Assembly: GCF_003412465.1 (NCBI RefSeq)
Contig: NZ_QTJV01000010.1
Coordinates: forward strand, 186,001-250,000
Direction: 5' to 3'
Origin: Chitinophaga silvisoli
GTDB lineage: Bacteria; Bacteroidota; Bacteroidia; Chitinophagales; Chitinophagaceae
DNA: 64,000 nucleotides
Part shown: positions 54,602 through 63,327 of the stretch, piece by piece
Layout of the letters: each line of letters begins with the position of its first letter
Numbering within the stretch: the first letter of the stretch is position 1
Position numbers and translations under genes: made by a program
Notes under the pieces: generated by a model
Database searches by the model: none
What the model was told of the DNA's origin: nothing
Seen by the model: the letters and a program-made list of their open reading frames with translations, nothing else

Positions 54602-56954
54602 CCAGGATGATTTTTTTCAATCTTTGATACATAAAGGAAATGATCAGCAGTAACACGCCAAGTGAAATAAATGCGGCGATCTTACCACCTTCAGAAAGAC
54701 TGCTGATGTCGATGAGGAAAAGTTTCAGGATAGTGATACCAAAGAGTCCAATCGCGATGATCCGCACATTTTTGTCGGCCCATTTTAAGCCCAGGAACAT
54801 CAGTACAAAAGCATAGGTACCCCATAAGATGCTATAGCCTGTCTTTTGATTACTATGAACAATGTTGTGAATATTCGCACCCGGATGGAAAGCGATCAGT
54901 ACTACCAGGTGATCCAGCAATGCACTGATTGTAAACAATACCACCAGTGTATTCAGCACCTGCAGCAGGAATACCTGTTTATTGCTGAACAGGGGTTTGA
55001 TGTATTTCCAAAGCATATACACCATGGCAATAGCAACAGGAGGAATAATGAAATAGGATCCGAAGAAACTGCCATATTTCTCCCCGCTGAGCCATGCATT
55101 GCGGAACCCGATCGCAGTGCTGTTATCACCGATGTATACCAGGAATGCAATGAATGTGAGCGCCATGATGATATACCTGAACAGTACATGCCCCTTGCTG
55201 CTGATATACAGTAATATACACAGGCTAATGTAGTTAACGAAGTGCGACATCAGGCCTGCGATGGGTGCTGCATAGTGATAGAACTGGAAATATACTTCCA
55301 GTTGTACAGTAGCATAAATCAGTGCAATGAATAAAATGTTCAGCGATAATTTCAGCTGTGGCAATGGTATTAGGGGCAGGAACTTATCTTCCTGTTCCCT
55401 GGCCAGGAATTTAATGTAGAGATATAATGCTGCGATGCAAACCAGGTTTGTCACAAAGCCCCTGTTGATCACCGGTGCCATATCTGTCATGTGGTAGTTG
55501 TACACCTTACACCAGTCCATGATCAGGCTGATCGCTGTAAGAATCAATACAAGGAGCGATGCATTTTTCATCAGCTTAATACCAGAACGCTGGTACAGGT
55601 ACAGGAGCAATACACTCTCTGCTGCCCAGAACAAGGTGATGAAATGCCCATTCAACTGTATAGGTGCTGCAAGACTCAGGAAGGAGAGGACCAGGCCGAT
55701 CAGGAAATAAATCAGGAGCCGGTCAGCATACTTGTTCTTGCGCAGCACATAAGCAAAGATGAAATTGAAGACAGCAATCATAGCCGTGAAGAGGCCCTGG
55801 AACATACCACCATGAAGGTGTGACAGGATTACCATACCGGCAGTATAGTACAGGAAGGTATTGCTGAGCAGCAGGACCATTTCCGGTGCCTTGAATTTCA
55901 TGTGCAGGCGAATTTTGTTCACCACATTCATCAGGAAGAAGATGATGTAAAACAGGGTGGCAAATACCAGTGCAGTGATATAAGGAACTGGTTTGGCCGG
56001 TGTTTCGGTGCTGATGCTGTAAGAGAGCCATGTGCCAAACAAGAGCACTGTAGCGAGATAAGATATGACATTGACGAGGTGCCACTTTTTAAAATAAGCG
56101 AGCACCAGCATACCCATATTCAGAATGAGAATATATGTAAACAATACAGCTGCACTACCACTCCCGGTGCTCACGAGGAAGGGCGCTGTAAAGCCACCTA
56201 AAATGCCGAGCACCGCCAGTTCTACGCGATTGTAGCTGATCGATAAGATCACGGTGAATGCAGTGATCAGGATCATCATGATGAAGGCCAGTGTCTGACC
56301 GATGAGATGGTATTGCTGAAATGCAATTGTAATACTGAAATACAATACAGCCACACCACCGCCTACCAGCACAGAACTGAAGGCAGCAAAGGATTTACGC
56401 ATACGGTGTGCAATACCAAGCAGGATGCCGCCGCATAAGATACCGATGAAGGTACGGCCTGTTTCGTTGATCCAGTTTTTGTCTATCGCGTATTTCAGGA
56501 AGAACCCGATACCGATGACCAGGATCCCGATTCCAATTTTATTGAAGAGGTTTTCACCAATGAATTTCTCCAGGTCGGGATACTTCTCCCAGAAGGTGGG
56601 AGCGGGTGCGGGCGGAGGAGTAAGGTCAACGTGGATAGTTGTTGTAGCAATTACTTCCTCCCTCTCTGGTGCTGGTTCGCTCACCTGCACAGGCACAGGT
56701 TTAATTACAGGTGGTGGCGGTGGTGGTGATGCTTCAGGCCCGGGTGCCGGTGCTGGTGTATAAGCAGGAGGTGGCGTATAAACCGGAGGAGGAGCGGTGT
56801 TGATAACCGTTGTATTGTCCCTTTCCCGCTGAGCTGATCTTAGTTCGTCCAGCCGGAAGTGGAGAGCCCTCATTTGTGCCTGCATTTCACTTTTAGTAAG
56901 GAGGACGAACACAAGAATAACAATCAGGAGTAACAAAATGATAGTTTCAAGCAT
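54576..56954 (-). CDS. DUF2339 family polytopic membrane protein
   Basis: A 792-residue protein with an N-terminal membrane segment (about residues 1-20), a short coiled coil (about 22-48), a Pro-rich linker (about 55-115) and then more than 20 hydrophobic segments (about 135-775). A conserved part reads FLKYAIDKNWINETGRTFIG. It matches DUF2339 in length and layout. The gene overlaps the DUF3999 gene by 26 bases. The function is unknown; the number of helices suggests a transporter or flippase-like protein, which is inference. Confidence 0.85.
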   Translation of the reverse strand: MLETIILLLLIVILVFVLLTKSEMQAQMRALHFRLDELRSAQRERDNTTVINTAPPPVYTPPPAYTPAPAPGPEASPPPPPPVIKPVPVQVSEPAPEREEVIATTTIHVDLTPPPAPAPTFWEKYPDLEKFIGENLFNKIGIGILVIGIGFFLKYAIDKNWINETGRTFIGILCGGILLGIAHRMRKSFAAFSSVLVGGGVAVLYFSITIAFQQYHLIGQTLAFIMMILITAFTVILSISYNRVELAVLGILGGFTAPFLVSTGSGSAAVLFTYILILNMGMLVLAYFKKWHLVNVISYLATVLLFGTWLSYSISTETPAKPVPYITALVFATLFYIIFFLMNVVNKIRLHMKFKAPEMVLLLSNTFLYYTAGMVILSHLHGGMFQGLFTAMIAVFNFIFAYVLRKNKYADRLLIYFLIGLVLSFLSLAAPIQLNGHFITLFWAAESVLLLYLYQRSGIKLMKNASLLVLILTAISLIMDWCKVYNYHMTDMAPVINRGFVTNLVCIAALYLYIKFLAREQEDKFLPLIPLPQLKLSLNILFIALIYATVQLEVYFQFYHYAAPIAGLMSHFVNYISLCILLYISSKGHVLFRYIIMALTFIAFLVYIGDNSTAIGFRNAWLSGEKYGSFFGSYFIIPPVAIAMVYMLWKYIKPLFSNKQVFLLQVLNTLVVLFTISALLDHLVVLIAFHPGANIHNIVHSNQKTGYSILWGTYAFVLMFLGLKWADKNVRIIAIGLFGITILKLFLIDISSLSEGGKIAAFISLGVLLLIISFMYQRLKKIILDDKQEQEV

Positions 56955-57078
56955 ACAGAAGTAAATATGTATAGGAAATATATTGTTATCAAATATAATC
57001 TATTCTTCTGCAATTATATTGAAGTTAAGTTTTTGCATTTCTATTTGAAGAGAACGATTAAAATTCATAAATTAAGAT

Positions 57079-57627
57079 ATGCAAAAGATAAAAGTTTGGA
57101 AAAACAGTATGCTCAATCTGACTGAGTTTGTCAGTATTGAAAAGGAAGAGATGACTACCGTCAAGGGATATATTACCGGCGAAGGCTACGAAAAGCCCTG
57201 GCAGGTAAGGTATACGCTCACACTCAATCCACGTTGGGAGGCACAGACTGTATTCATAGAAGTGATGTCTGAGCAGAATTATACCATTGAGTTGTATAAG
57301 AATGAATTACAACAGTGGTTAAATGAAAAGGGAGAACACCTGGAAGCCTTTGATGGCTGCATAGATGTTGACATCTCTTTTACCCCTTTTACAAATACAT
57401 TGCCTATCAACAGGCTGCAGCTCACAAAAGGTGAGGGGCAGGACATTAAGGTAGTGTATGTGGATGTAAGACATGGTGTCATTAAAACAGTGAAACAGCG
57501 GTACCTCAACAAGGGTAGTCAGATTTACAAGTATGAAAATGAAGACTCTGGCTACATTTCAGAGTTAATTGTAGACAAGGACGGATATGTGGTAGACTAT
57601 CCGGGCATATGGCAACAGATATATTAG
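57079..57627 (+). CDS. Putative glycolipid-binding family protein
   Basis: A 182-residue protein without a signal peptide. The central segment FDGCIDVDISFTPFTNTLPI (residues 89-108) is the hallmark of the putative glycolipid-binding family (structural archetype PA1994), which folds as a beta-barrel. The C-terminal YVDVRHGVIKTVKQRY and VVDYPGIWQ further support it. The family's physiological ligand is not established. It is a single gene, divergent from DUF2339. Confidence 0.8.
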   Translation: MQKIKVWKNSMLNLTEFVSIEKEEMTTVKGYITGEGYEKPWQVRYTLTLNPRWEAQTVFIEVMSEQNYTIELYKNELQQWLNEKGEHLEAFDGCIDVDISFTPFTNTLPINRLQLTKGEGQDIKVVYVDVRHGVIKTVKQRYLNKGSQIYKYENEDSGYISELIVDKDGYVVDYPGIWQQIY

Positions 57628-57756
57628 AATTAACACTATGCGATGATTTCGAATAAACCACATGCCATCTTTCCCTTACAATGTGTTTTTTTATCTTCCA
57701 CAGCACAGGCATTTATGAAAAACTGAACTAAAAAAAGAGATTTTTTAACAATTAGA

Positions 57757-57818
57757 CATATTGCGCGCACAATATGGATTGTACTAAACTGGCAGGAATC
57801 ATCCCTGCCAGTTTTTTT
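57757..57818 (+). terminator. Two consecutive hairpins, the second a strong terminator
   Basis: CATATTG (57757-57763) and CAATATG (57770-57776) pair, followed by AAACTGGCAGG (57786-57796) with CCTGCCAGTTT (57804-57814) and a T tract. The terminator lies about 160 bases after the upstream gene, leaving room for a small RNA or long 3' UTR. Confidence 0.8.
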
Positions 57819-57826
57819 ATTTGTCG

Positions 57827-57834
57827 TACCTTTG
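57827..57834 (+). promoter_or_regulatory. -7 promoter box four bases before the following small gene
   Basis: TACCTTTG followed by C ends four bases before the ATG at 57839. A promoter so close to the preceding terminator argues against any longer transcript and predicts a leaderless mRNA. Confidence 0.5.
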
Positions 57835-57838
57835 CAGT

Positions 57839-58114
57839 ATGAAAATGAATAATACGGATACTGTGCGGATGGCGGAGATCAAATTGTACTTTCTTGACCC
57901 GCCTTATACATTCAAAATTCATAGCTATGCCGCTCCTCAACTGGAGGAAGTGTTCACCATCCTGGAAAAGTACGGAACCTGCTCTGCGAGTATTATGGAT
58001 AGTCTGCTGGTACTTAAGAACTCGTTTGCCGAAGCTGAAGGAAATGCAGATAAGACCAGGCGGGTGATGAAAGATATTGCCGGGGTGATGAACGGATTGA
58101 ACAGGATGAAGTAA
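57839..58114 (+). CDS. Hypothetical small helical protein
   Basis: I chose the ATG at 57839 (91 residues); the frame is open six codons further upstream from a TTG, but that would start within the promoter box. The protein has a short strand-like N-terminal part (AEIKLYFLDPPYTFKIHSYA) and two predicted helices (about 33-45 and 52-88). It is charged, without Cys-rich or membrane segments. I recognise no family. Its promoter and start are better supported than its function. Confidence 0.65.
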   Translation: MKMNNTDTVRMAEIKLYFLDPPYTFKIHSYAAPQLEEVFTILEKYGTCSASIMDSLLVLKNSFAEAEGNADKTRRVMKDIAGVMNGLNRMK

Positions 58115-58193
58115 TCACCATTTTGTGTGAATTTGAATTTTACCCACCATTGATATCTAAGGGAATTCTACCTTTATAGGGCAATTCCTTTTC

Positions 58194-59264
58194 ATGCGTT
58201 ACCTCATTTTATTGTTACCTATTTTGCTGGGTTGTGCACATCAACCCAAACAGGGGTCCCATGCCTTTTATTACTGGAAATTCGATAATGAGTCCGACCC
58301 GTCTACTGATACAGGACTTATCAGGAAATTACATGTTGATCACTTTTACATCCATTACTTCGATGTGGACTGGAGTGAGGCACTTGGGATGCCGGTACCC
58401 AAAGGTGCCCGTTATTACTTTTCAGATATCACACCTATGGTCAATGGCACTTACTGCCCTGTCGTATTCATCACGAACCGCACCTTCGAAACTATGGGCG
58501 AAGACAGCTGTGAGTGGTTGGCGGGCAAGATAACGGCCAAAATTAATGATATGACTGCCGGTTTTGAAGAGCATGCAGCGGGGCAGGCGTACAAGGTAGG
58601 CATGAACTGGCTGGAGGAGAAACCAAAGATCATTGCCAGGAGGGAAGGTCTGCACAAAGAGGTCCAGATTGACTGTGACTGGACACCAGCCACGAAGGAT
58701 AAATATTTCCACTTTCTCCGGGCTTTTAAGGCGCTAAATAAGGAAAAGGAGCTCTCGGCTACCATTCGGCTTTATCCCTATAAATACTACCGCAAAATGG
58801 GCATTCCGCCCATTGACAGGGGGATGTTGATGTGCTATAATATGGACCGCATCGATAAACTGGCTACCGCTAATTCCGTTTTTGATAAAAAGGTACTGAC
58901 TTCCTACCTGGTGGGCACACATTATCCGCTGCCCCTGGATGTGTCTTTCCCCATTTTTGGCTGGTACGCCTGGTTCAGGGGCAATCAGTTCAGGGGTATT
59001 GTGCACGATGGAGACGAGGTGACGAAGGTGGGGATTCTCAATTCCAAAAGCCTGATCAGCAGGGATACCACACTGGATGGCCGGTTTTTCAGGGAGGGAG
59101 ACCTGCTGCGCCGGGAATACCCTGATTCCAATACACTGAAATCCGCCATTGATCTGGCTATGCGAAAAGTGCCCGCATACAGGCATGTTACATTTTATCA
59201 TTGGGACCCAAACTCAATTGCTGCATATGAAGACATCATACAAGAGACTTTTGCAGATTATTAG
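58194..59264 (+). CDS. Hypothetical lipoprotein, possible TIM-barrel fold
   Basis: A 356-residue protein with a lipoprotein signal peptide ending in the lipobox LLGC (Cys14). The pattern of alternating strands and helices with HVDHFYIHYFDVDW (about residues 46-59), KEVQIDCDWTP (about 156-166), and GMLMCYNMD (about 216-224) recalls glycosidase-like TIM barrels such as DUF3142-type proteins, but I cannot name the family with certainty. It overlaps the following large gene by 38 bases and is likely translated with it. A -7-like TACCTTTA lies just upstream. Confidence 0.75.
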   Translation: MRYLILLLPILLGCAHQPKQGSHAFYYWKFDNESDPSTDTGLIRKLHVDHFYIHYFDVDWSEALGMPVPKGARYYFSDITPMVNGTYCPVVFITNRTFETMGEDSCEWLAGKITAKINDMTAGFEEHAAGQAYKVGMNWLEEKPKIIARREGLHKEVQIDCDWTPATKDKYFHFLRAFKALNKEKELSATIRLYPYKYYRKMGIPPIDRGMLMCYNMDRIDKLATANSVFDKKVLTSYLVGTHYPLPLDVSFPIFGWYAWFRGNQFRGIVHDGDEVTKVGILNSKSLISRDTTLDGRFFREGDLLRREYPDSNTLKSAIDLAMRKVPAYRHVTFYHWDPNSIAAYEDIIQETFADY

Positions 59265-61644
59265 TACACTGTTATTATTATTTATCCCCTGGATGCGGAC
59301 CTGGAGTTGTGGCCCGAATTATATCTATGATGATTACCGCTTTGTCCTGTTTCAGCCTGAGCTGTCGAATGCGCCGGGGCTGAAAGACCTCAATTACAAT
59401 ATCAACCTGAGCATATTGCGTGATGGCGATCCTCAGAAGAAAGATTACCAGCGCAATTGCCGGGAATGGCAGCAACAGTTGGGGGGCCGGATTCCTGATA
59501 TTTATAGTATCCAATACGAGATGAGTCCTGATGACTTTTTGTATGCTTACCGCCATCATGAATGGGATACCATCAGGGATAATTCTTTTTTACAGGCCTT
59601 GCTGCAGCCTGCCAATAAGCCTTTCCTGGATTATATGGCATTTGCAAAGCAGGTAGAGTTTAACCAGTTTGGCAATTATGACCCATGGGAAACCGGCAAT
59701 GACAATGGGGGAACGGAGCAAACGAAAAAGCTCTATCAACAGGGCAAAGAAGCATTTGCCAGGACAAGCAATCCTTTTTTAAAGGAGCGCTATGCTTTCC
59801 AGCTGGTGAAACTGATTTATTATGGAGGTGCAGGTAAGCGGGATTCATTGGCCGTGATGTACGAAACCTACCTGAAAGGGCATTCCACCATTGTGGCGGA
59901 CTGGGGCATGCTGTATTATGCCTTTAGTCAGGATGACAAGGTGAAATTGCTCTGCCAGACTTTTGAAAGAAGTGAGGAGAAGAAAGCATATATCTATACC
60001 ACGCTTAGCACGAAGGAGCTGGATACTTTGCTCAGGAAAGATCCCAACTTTCCGGCCGCCTGGTTTATCAGGGGATTGAAGGAGCCCGGCAGAGCGCTGC
60101 ACATTATCCAGGCTATCCACAGAACGGCTCCCCGGTATCAATACCTACCCATGCTGGTGGTGAGAGAAGTGAATAAGCTGGAGGATTGGGTGATGAGTCC
60201 GCAGGTGCTTGGATTTAATTCCCGGATTAAGGAGAATACTTACGGGGCGGAGAAAAATTGGGAGAAAAGAACACTGGATACCACTTATGCATATTATGCA
60301 AAGAAAAACCTGCTGAAGGACCAGGTTTACCTGCGTACAGTGAGAACTTACCTGGAAAGCATTCTCTCAAAGCCGGATAGTAATCACCTGGTCTATGCCC
60401 TGGCGGTAGCACACCTTTATAATATGGATGGCGAATATACAAGGGCACTGGCTTGTCTGCATAACATTGATCCAGGCAGCAATAAACTGTATCGCCGTCA
60501 ATGGATCACCGAGCAGTTGGCCGCCGCTATACATACAGCTGATTTAAAAAGCGATTCTGTAAAAGCAACTTTTGCTGTACAGTTGAATGAACTGCTGCAG
60601 TTAGGTGCTAAACTGCGGGGAGACCAGGACCTTTATCAGGGAGATATAGATAATGGATTACCCTGTTTATTGCTGATGATGAGTCAGCAATATGAAAAAC
60701 AGCAGGATGTGATCACAGCCGGGCTCCTGTTTCAGCGGGCGGATATGCTGGTGAATGGATACCATGGTTTTGTGTATGAGGAGGATACAACAAAGATCAG
60801 CTATCGCAGGATTTCTTATTTCGATCAGCATGCAGTGCCTGAGGATGTGGATAAACTATTGGCGTTTAAGCATGCAAAGCGTAAATCAGCGTTTGAAAAG
60901 TTCATTTCACCCAGGGTCTGGGCACCTGATGATTTTTATAAAGACCTGAAACTATCACTGCTGGTAAGGCAGGAACGTTTCCATGAGGCGCTGGCCGTGG
61001 CCGAGCAGATGAACCCGTTTTTCTGGCGGGATAATTATGAATATAGTATGTTCCTGACGCGGAAGTATATCGGTAGTCCGGATTACCTGGTACCTGGGGA
61101 AACGCAGCATAAAAAAGCCTATGCCATGGCAGATAAGCGGGCTATATTAAAGGATATCGTTCTGCTGAGTGACAGTCTGAAGCAGGCACCGCAGACTGCA
61201 CGCTTGTATTACAGGATGGGGAATGCACTGTATAATATTTCCTTTGGAGGGCGTTGCTGGATGCTGGCGAATTATGGCAAAGGAGAGAATGCAGATTACT
61301 ATTATGGAATAGGATGGGATGAATATGCGCATAGCGATTTGAACAGGAATTACCAGGCGGCGTACTACAGGTGTGAGGCAGCAATGGGAATGTATCAAAA
61401 GGCCCTGGCGAATGGGCAGGGGCAGAAGGAGTTGTGTGCGAAAGTGTTGCTGATGATGAGTGTGTGCGATAAGGATAGGGCGGCTTATGTAAAGGACAGG
61501 AAGTTTAGTACCGGGCCGGTTTATGATTATTCCAGGAGTGATGAAAAAGCGTTTCATTCACATTACCTGGATGTGTTGAAGCAACGGTATGGAGGTACGA
61601 ATCTATATGCGGAGAGTAAGATGATGTGTCCGGATGTGAAATAA
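59227..61644 (+). CDS. Large hypothetical exported protein with helical repeats
   Basis: I chose the ATG at 59227, giving 805 residues; the frame is open 26 codons earlier within the upstream gene. The N-terminus has a hydrophobic signal ending in TWSC, followed by GPNYIYDDYRFVLF, so a lipoprotein anchor is possible although the lipobox is atypical. The rest is rich in helix pairs with TPR/SEL1-like spacing (for example around residues 330-345, 380-400 and 690-710). Many Tyr and Trp residues suggest binding of carbohydrate or peptides. The 38-base overlap with the lipoprotein gene implies co-translation and perhaps a joint surface complex. The family is unrecognised. Confidence 0.75.
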   Translation: MKTSYKRLLQIISTLLLLFIPWMRTWSCGPNYIYDDYRFVLFQPELSNAPGLKDLNYNINLSILRDGDPQKKDYQRNCREWQQQLGGRIPDIYSIQYEMSPDDFLYAYRHHEWDTIRDNSFLQALLQPANKPFLDYMAFAKQVEFNQFGNYDPWETGNDNGGTEQTKKLYQQGKEAFARTSNPFLKERYAFQLVKLIYYGGAGKRDSLAVMYETYLKGHSTIVADWGMLYYAFSQDDKVKLLCQTFERSEEKKAYIYTTLSTKELDTLLRKDPNFPAAWFIRGLKEPGRALHIIQAIHRTAPRYQYLPMLVVREVNKLEDWVMSPQVLGFNSRIKENTYGAEKNWEKRTLDTTYAYYAKKNLLKDQVYLRTVRTYLESILSKPDSNHLVYALAVAHLYNMDGEYTRALACLHNIDPGSNKLYRRQWITEQLAAAIHTADLKSDSVKATFAVQLNELLQLGAKLRGDQDLYQGDIDNGLPCLLLMMSQQYEKQQDVITAGLLFQRADMLVNGYHGFVYEEDTTKISYRRISYFDQHAVPEDVDKLLAFKHAKRKSAFEKFISPRVWAPDDFYKDLKLSLLVRQERFHEALAVAEQMNPFFWRDNYEYSMFLTRKYIGSPDYLVPGETQHKKAYAMADKRAILKDIVLLSDSLKQAPQTARLYYRMGNALYNISFGGRCWMLANYGKGENADYYYGIGWDEYAHSDLNRNYQAAYYRCEAAMGMYQKALANGQGQKELCAKVLLMMSVCDKDRAAYVKDRKFSTGPVYDYSRSDEKAFHSHYLDVLKQRYGGTNLYAESKMMCPDVK

Positions 61645-61659
61645 CCAGGCAGGCGCATC

Positions 61660-63279
61660 TCATCTTACAGGGAAGCTGAATTGCTCCGAACCTACATAAC
61701 CATGAAGGCTGACACCCGCTACTCTTCCTATGAAAGCGGCTTTGATATCAGAAGTATAAAATTGAATGATGGCTTCACCATTTTGATCAGTAATGATGAG
61801 TGGATTCCAGTAAAGTACATTGCGTGTATCACTGAGTTGCCTGTCTTCTTTTTCGTAATCAGGAGAATAGAATGGGGTGTGTTGGTAAAAACCTTTAGTC
61901 ACCACCATTTTAAATTTTTCCAGGAGTGCTGCTTCAGCGTATTTTGGATAGTGATAAGGCTGTTTGATATAGTCATCCCCACCGAATGAAAAAGGATGAC
62001 TGCTGACAGATATTTTTTTACCAGGCTTCAATTCTGAATAGACCTGGCCTTCTATGGGTTTGGTACCACTGCCACAGGCCGGACAATTTAACCAGCCGCA
62101 TTGACCTACAAAATCCGTATTGCCTTCAAATTTTGCAATGCTGTCTAAGTAACCCAGATATGGATCTGCGAATTCCCTGCCTGTTGATCTGACTACAATT
62201 TCCTTAAGCAGGTTGTTGTATTGAAGTCTGTTAGTAGCTACCTCATGATCTGTATTGAGGAGTGTTTTTTCTTTATACCTGTCTGTGACAGGCAGTGCTA
62301 AGATCGTATCAAAAGGATCGGCTATCTTGAAGTGCAGGTCTTTTTCTGAAAAGTACTTTATAAAAAATCGCTGACCGATGGAAAGGTTTTCTGCATCCAG
62401 GAAAAACTTTCCATTATTGTCTGTAGAGAGAAAATGTGTGACGCTTTTATTGTAGTTAAACAGCATCAGCGATTGCTTTGTCATCTTTTTACCCAGCACC
62501 TGTCCGGAGATGCTGTCAGGTAGAAAAGGCTGTTTAGTAAGATAGTTTTCTTTCTTTTCATAATAGTAAGATGTAATATCATGATCGATGGCCGGGTTGT
62601 TAAATAGCCGGTCAAAGATGCTTACACTGATTACTGCCGGCATGGGTTTGCCAGTGGCATCGGTACTGGTGATTTTTAAGCTGACCAGTTCTTTGGAGGT
62701 GTAGGCGGCCTGGATGCCGGAGATCCGGATGTTGAGTCTTTTTCCTGGTTCGATGGAGCTTGTTGCTGCAGGGCGGCCATAGTTTTTGATAGCAGCGGCT
62801 TCCTTTACGATTTGAACTGGAGCCACTGCATATAGATTTTTTTGATCCCGGAAGAAAGAATGTGCAGTATAGGCCCTTAGGATGTATTTACCTGCCGGGA
62901 GGCCCGGGGCCAGGTAAACATGACCGGAGGAGGTGCCATGGACTACCGGGTACATTTCTTTCCAGACAGTAGAATCCGTATCGGTATTGACCAGCTGCAG
63001 GTAGAGGATGTGATCCAGTTCGGAAAGTTCCACTGTTTGTGCATCCAGGATGAAGGCATTGTACCAGAGGTTTTCCCCGGCGATATAGATGTCTTTATCA
63101 CTGGCCAGGTATACGCTGGTTTGGGGGAGATCCATGTATTGTTTCACCCTTTTCTCCCAGGTGTTAATTTTGAGCGCATTGCCCCTGACTTTTGCAAAGC
63201 GTAAATAAGAGAAGCCGGATAATAGAAGGATGGCAAATACACCAGCTATACGGAGCAGAATATTGAGTAACCTGATCAT
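61660..63279 (-). CDS. Membrane-anchored protein with macroglobulin MG2-like domain
   Basis: A 539-residue protein with one N-terminal membrane helix (about residues 8-28). Next comes an MG2-like beta-sandwich (about 55-150; TSVYLASDKDIYIAGENLWYN resembles the MG2 segment of alpha-2-macroglobulins, here in part), then another beta-rich domain and a long unassigned region. A cysteine cluster CGWLNCPACGSG (Cys394, Cys399, Cys402) is unusual in an exported protein and could bind metal or form disulfides. No thioester motif or TonB plug was seen. It is convergent with the upstream large gene. Confidence 0.75.
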   Translation of the reverse strand: MIRLLNILLRIAGVFAILLLSGFSYLRFAKVRGNALKINTWEKRVKQYMDLPQTSVYLASDKDIYIAGENLWYNAFILDAQTVELSELDHILYLQLVNTDTDSTVWKEMYPVVHGTSSGHVYLAPGLPAGKYILRAYTAHSFFRDQKNLYAVAPVQIVKEAAAIKNYGRPAATSSIEPGKRLNIRISGIQAAYTSKELVSLKITSTDATGKPMPAVISVSIFDRLFNNPAIDHDITSYYYEKKENYLTKQPFLPDSISGQVLGKKMTKQSLMLFNYNKSVTHFLSTDNNGKFFLDAENLSIGQRFFIKYFSEKDLHFKIADPFDTILALPVTDRYKEKTLLNTDHEVATNRLQYNNLLKEIVVRSTGREFADPYLGYLDSIAKFEGNTDFVGQCGWLNCPACGSGTKPIEGQVYSELKPGKKISVSSHPFSFGGDDYIKQPYHYPKYAEAALLEKFKMVVTKGFYQHTPFYSPDYEKEDRQLSDTRNVLYWNPLIITDQNGEAIIQFYTSDIKAAFIGRVAGVSLHGYVGSEQFSFPVR

Positions 63280-63327
63280 TTTACGTGGATGGATTAGTAC
63301 TTTGTAAGAATTGTATGGTTCAATTAA

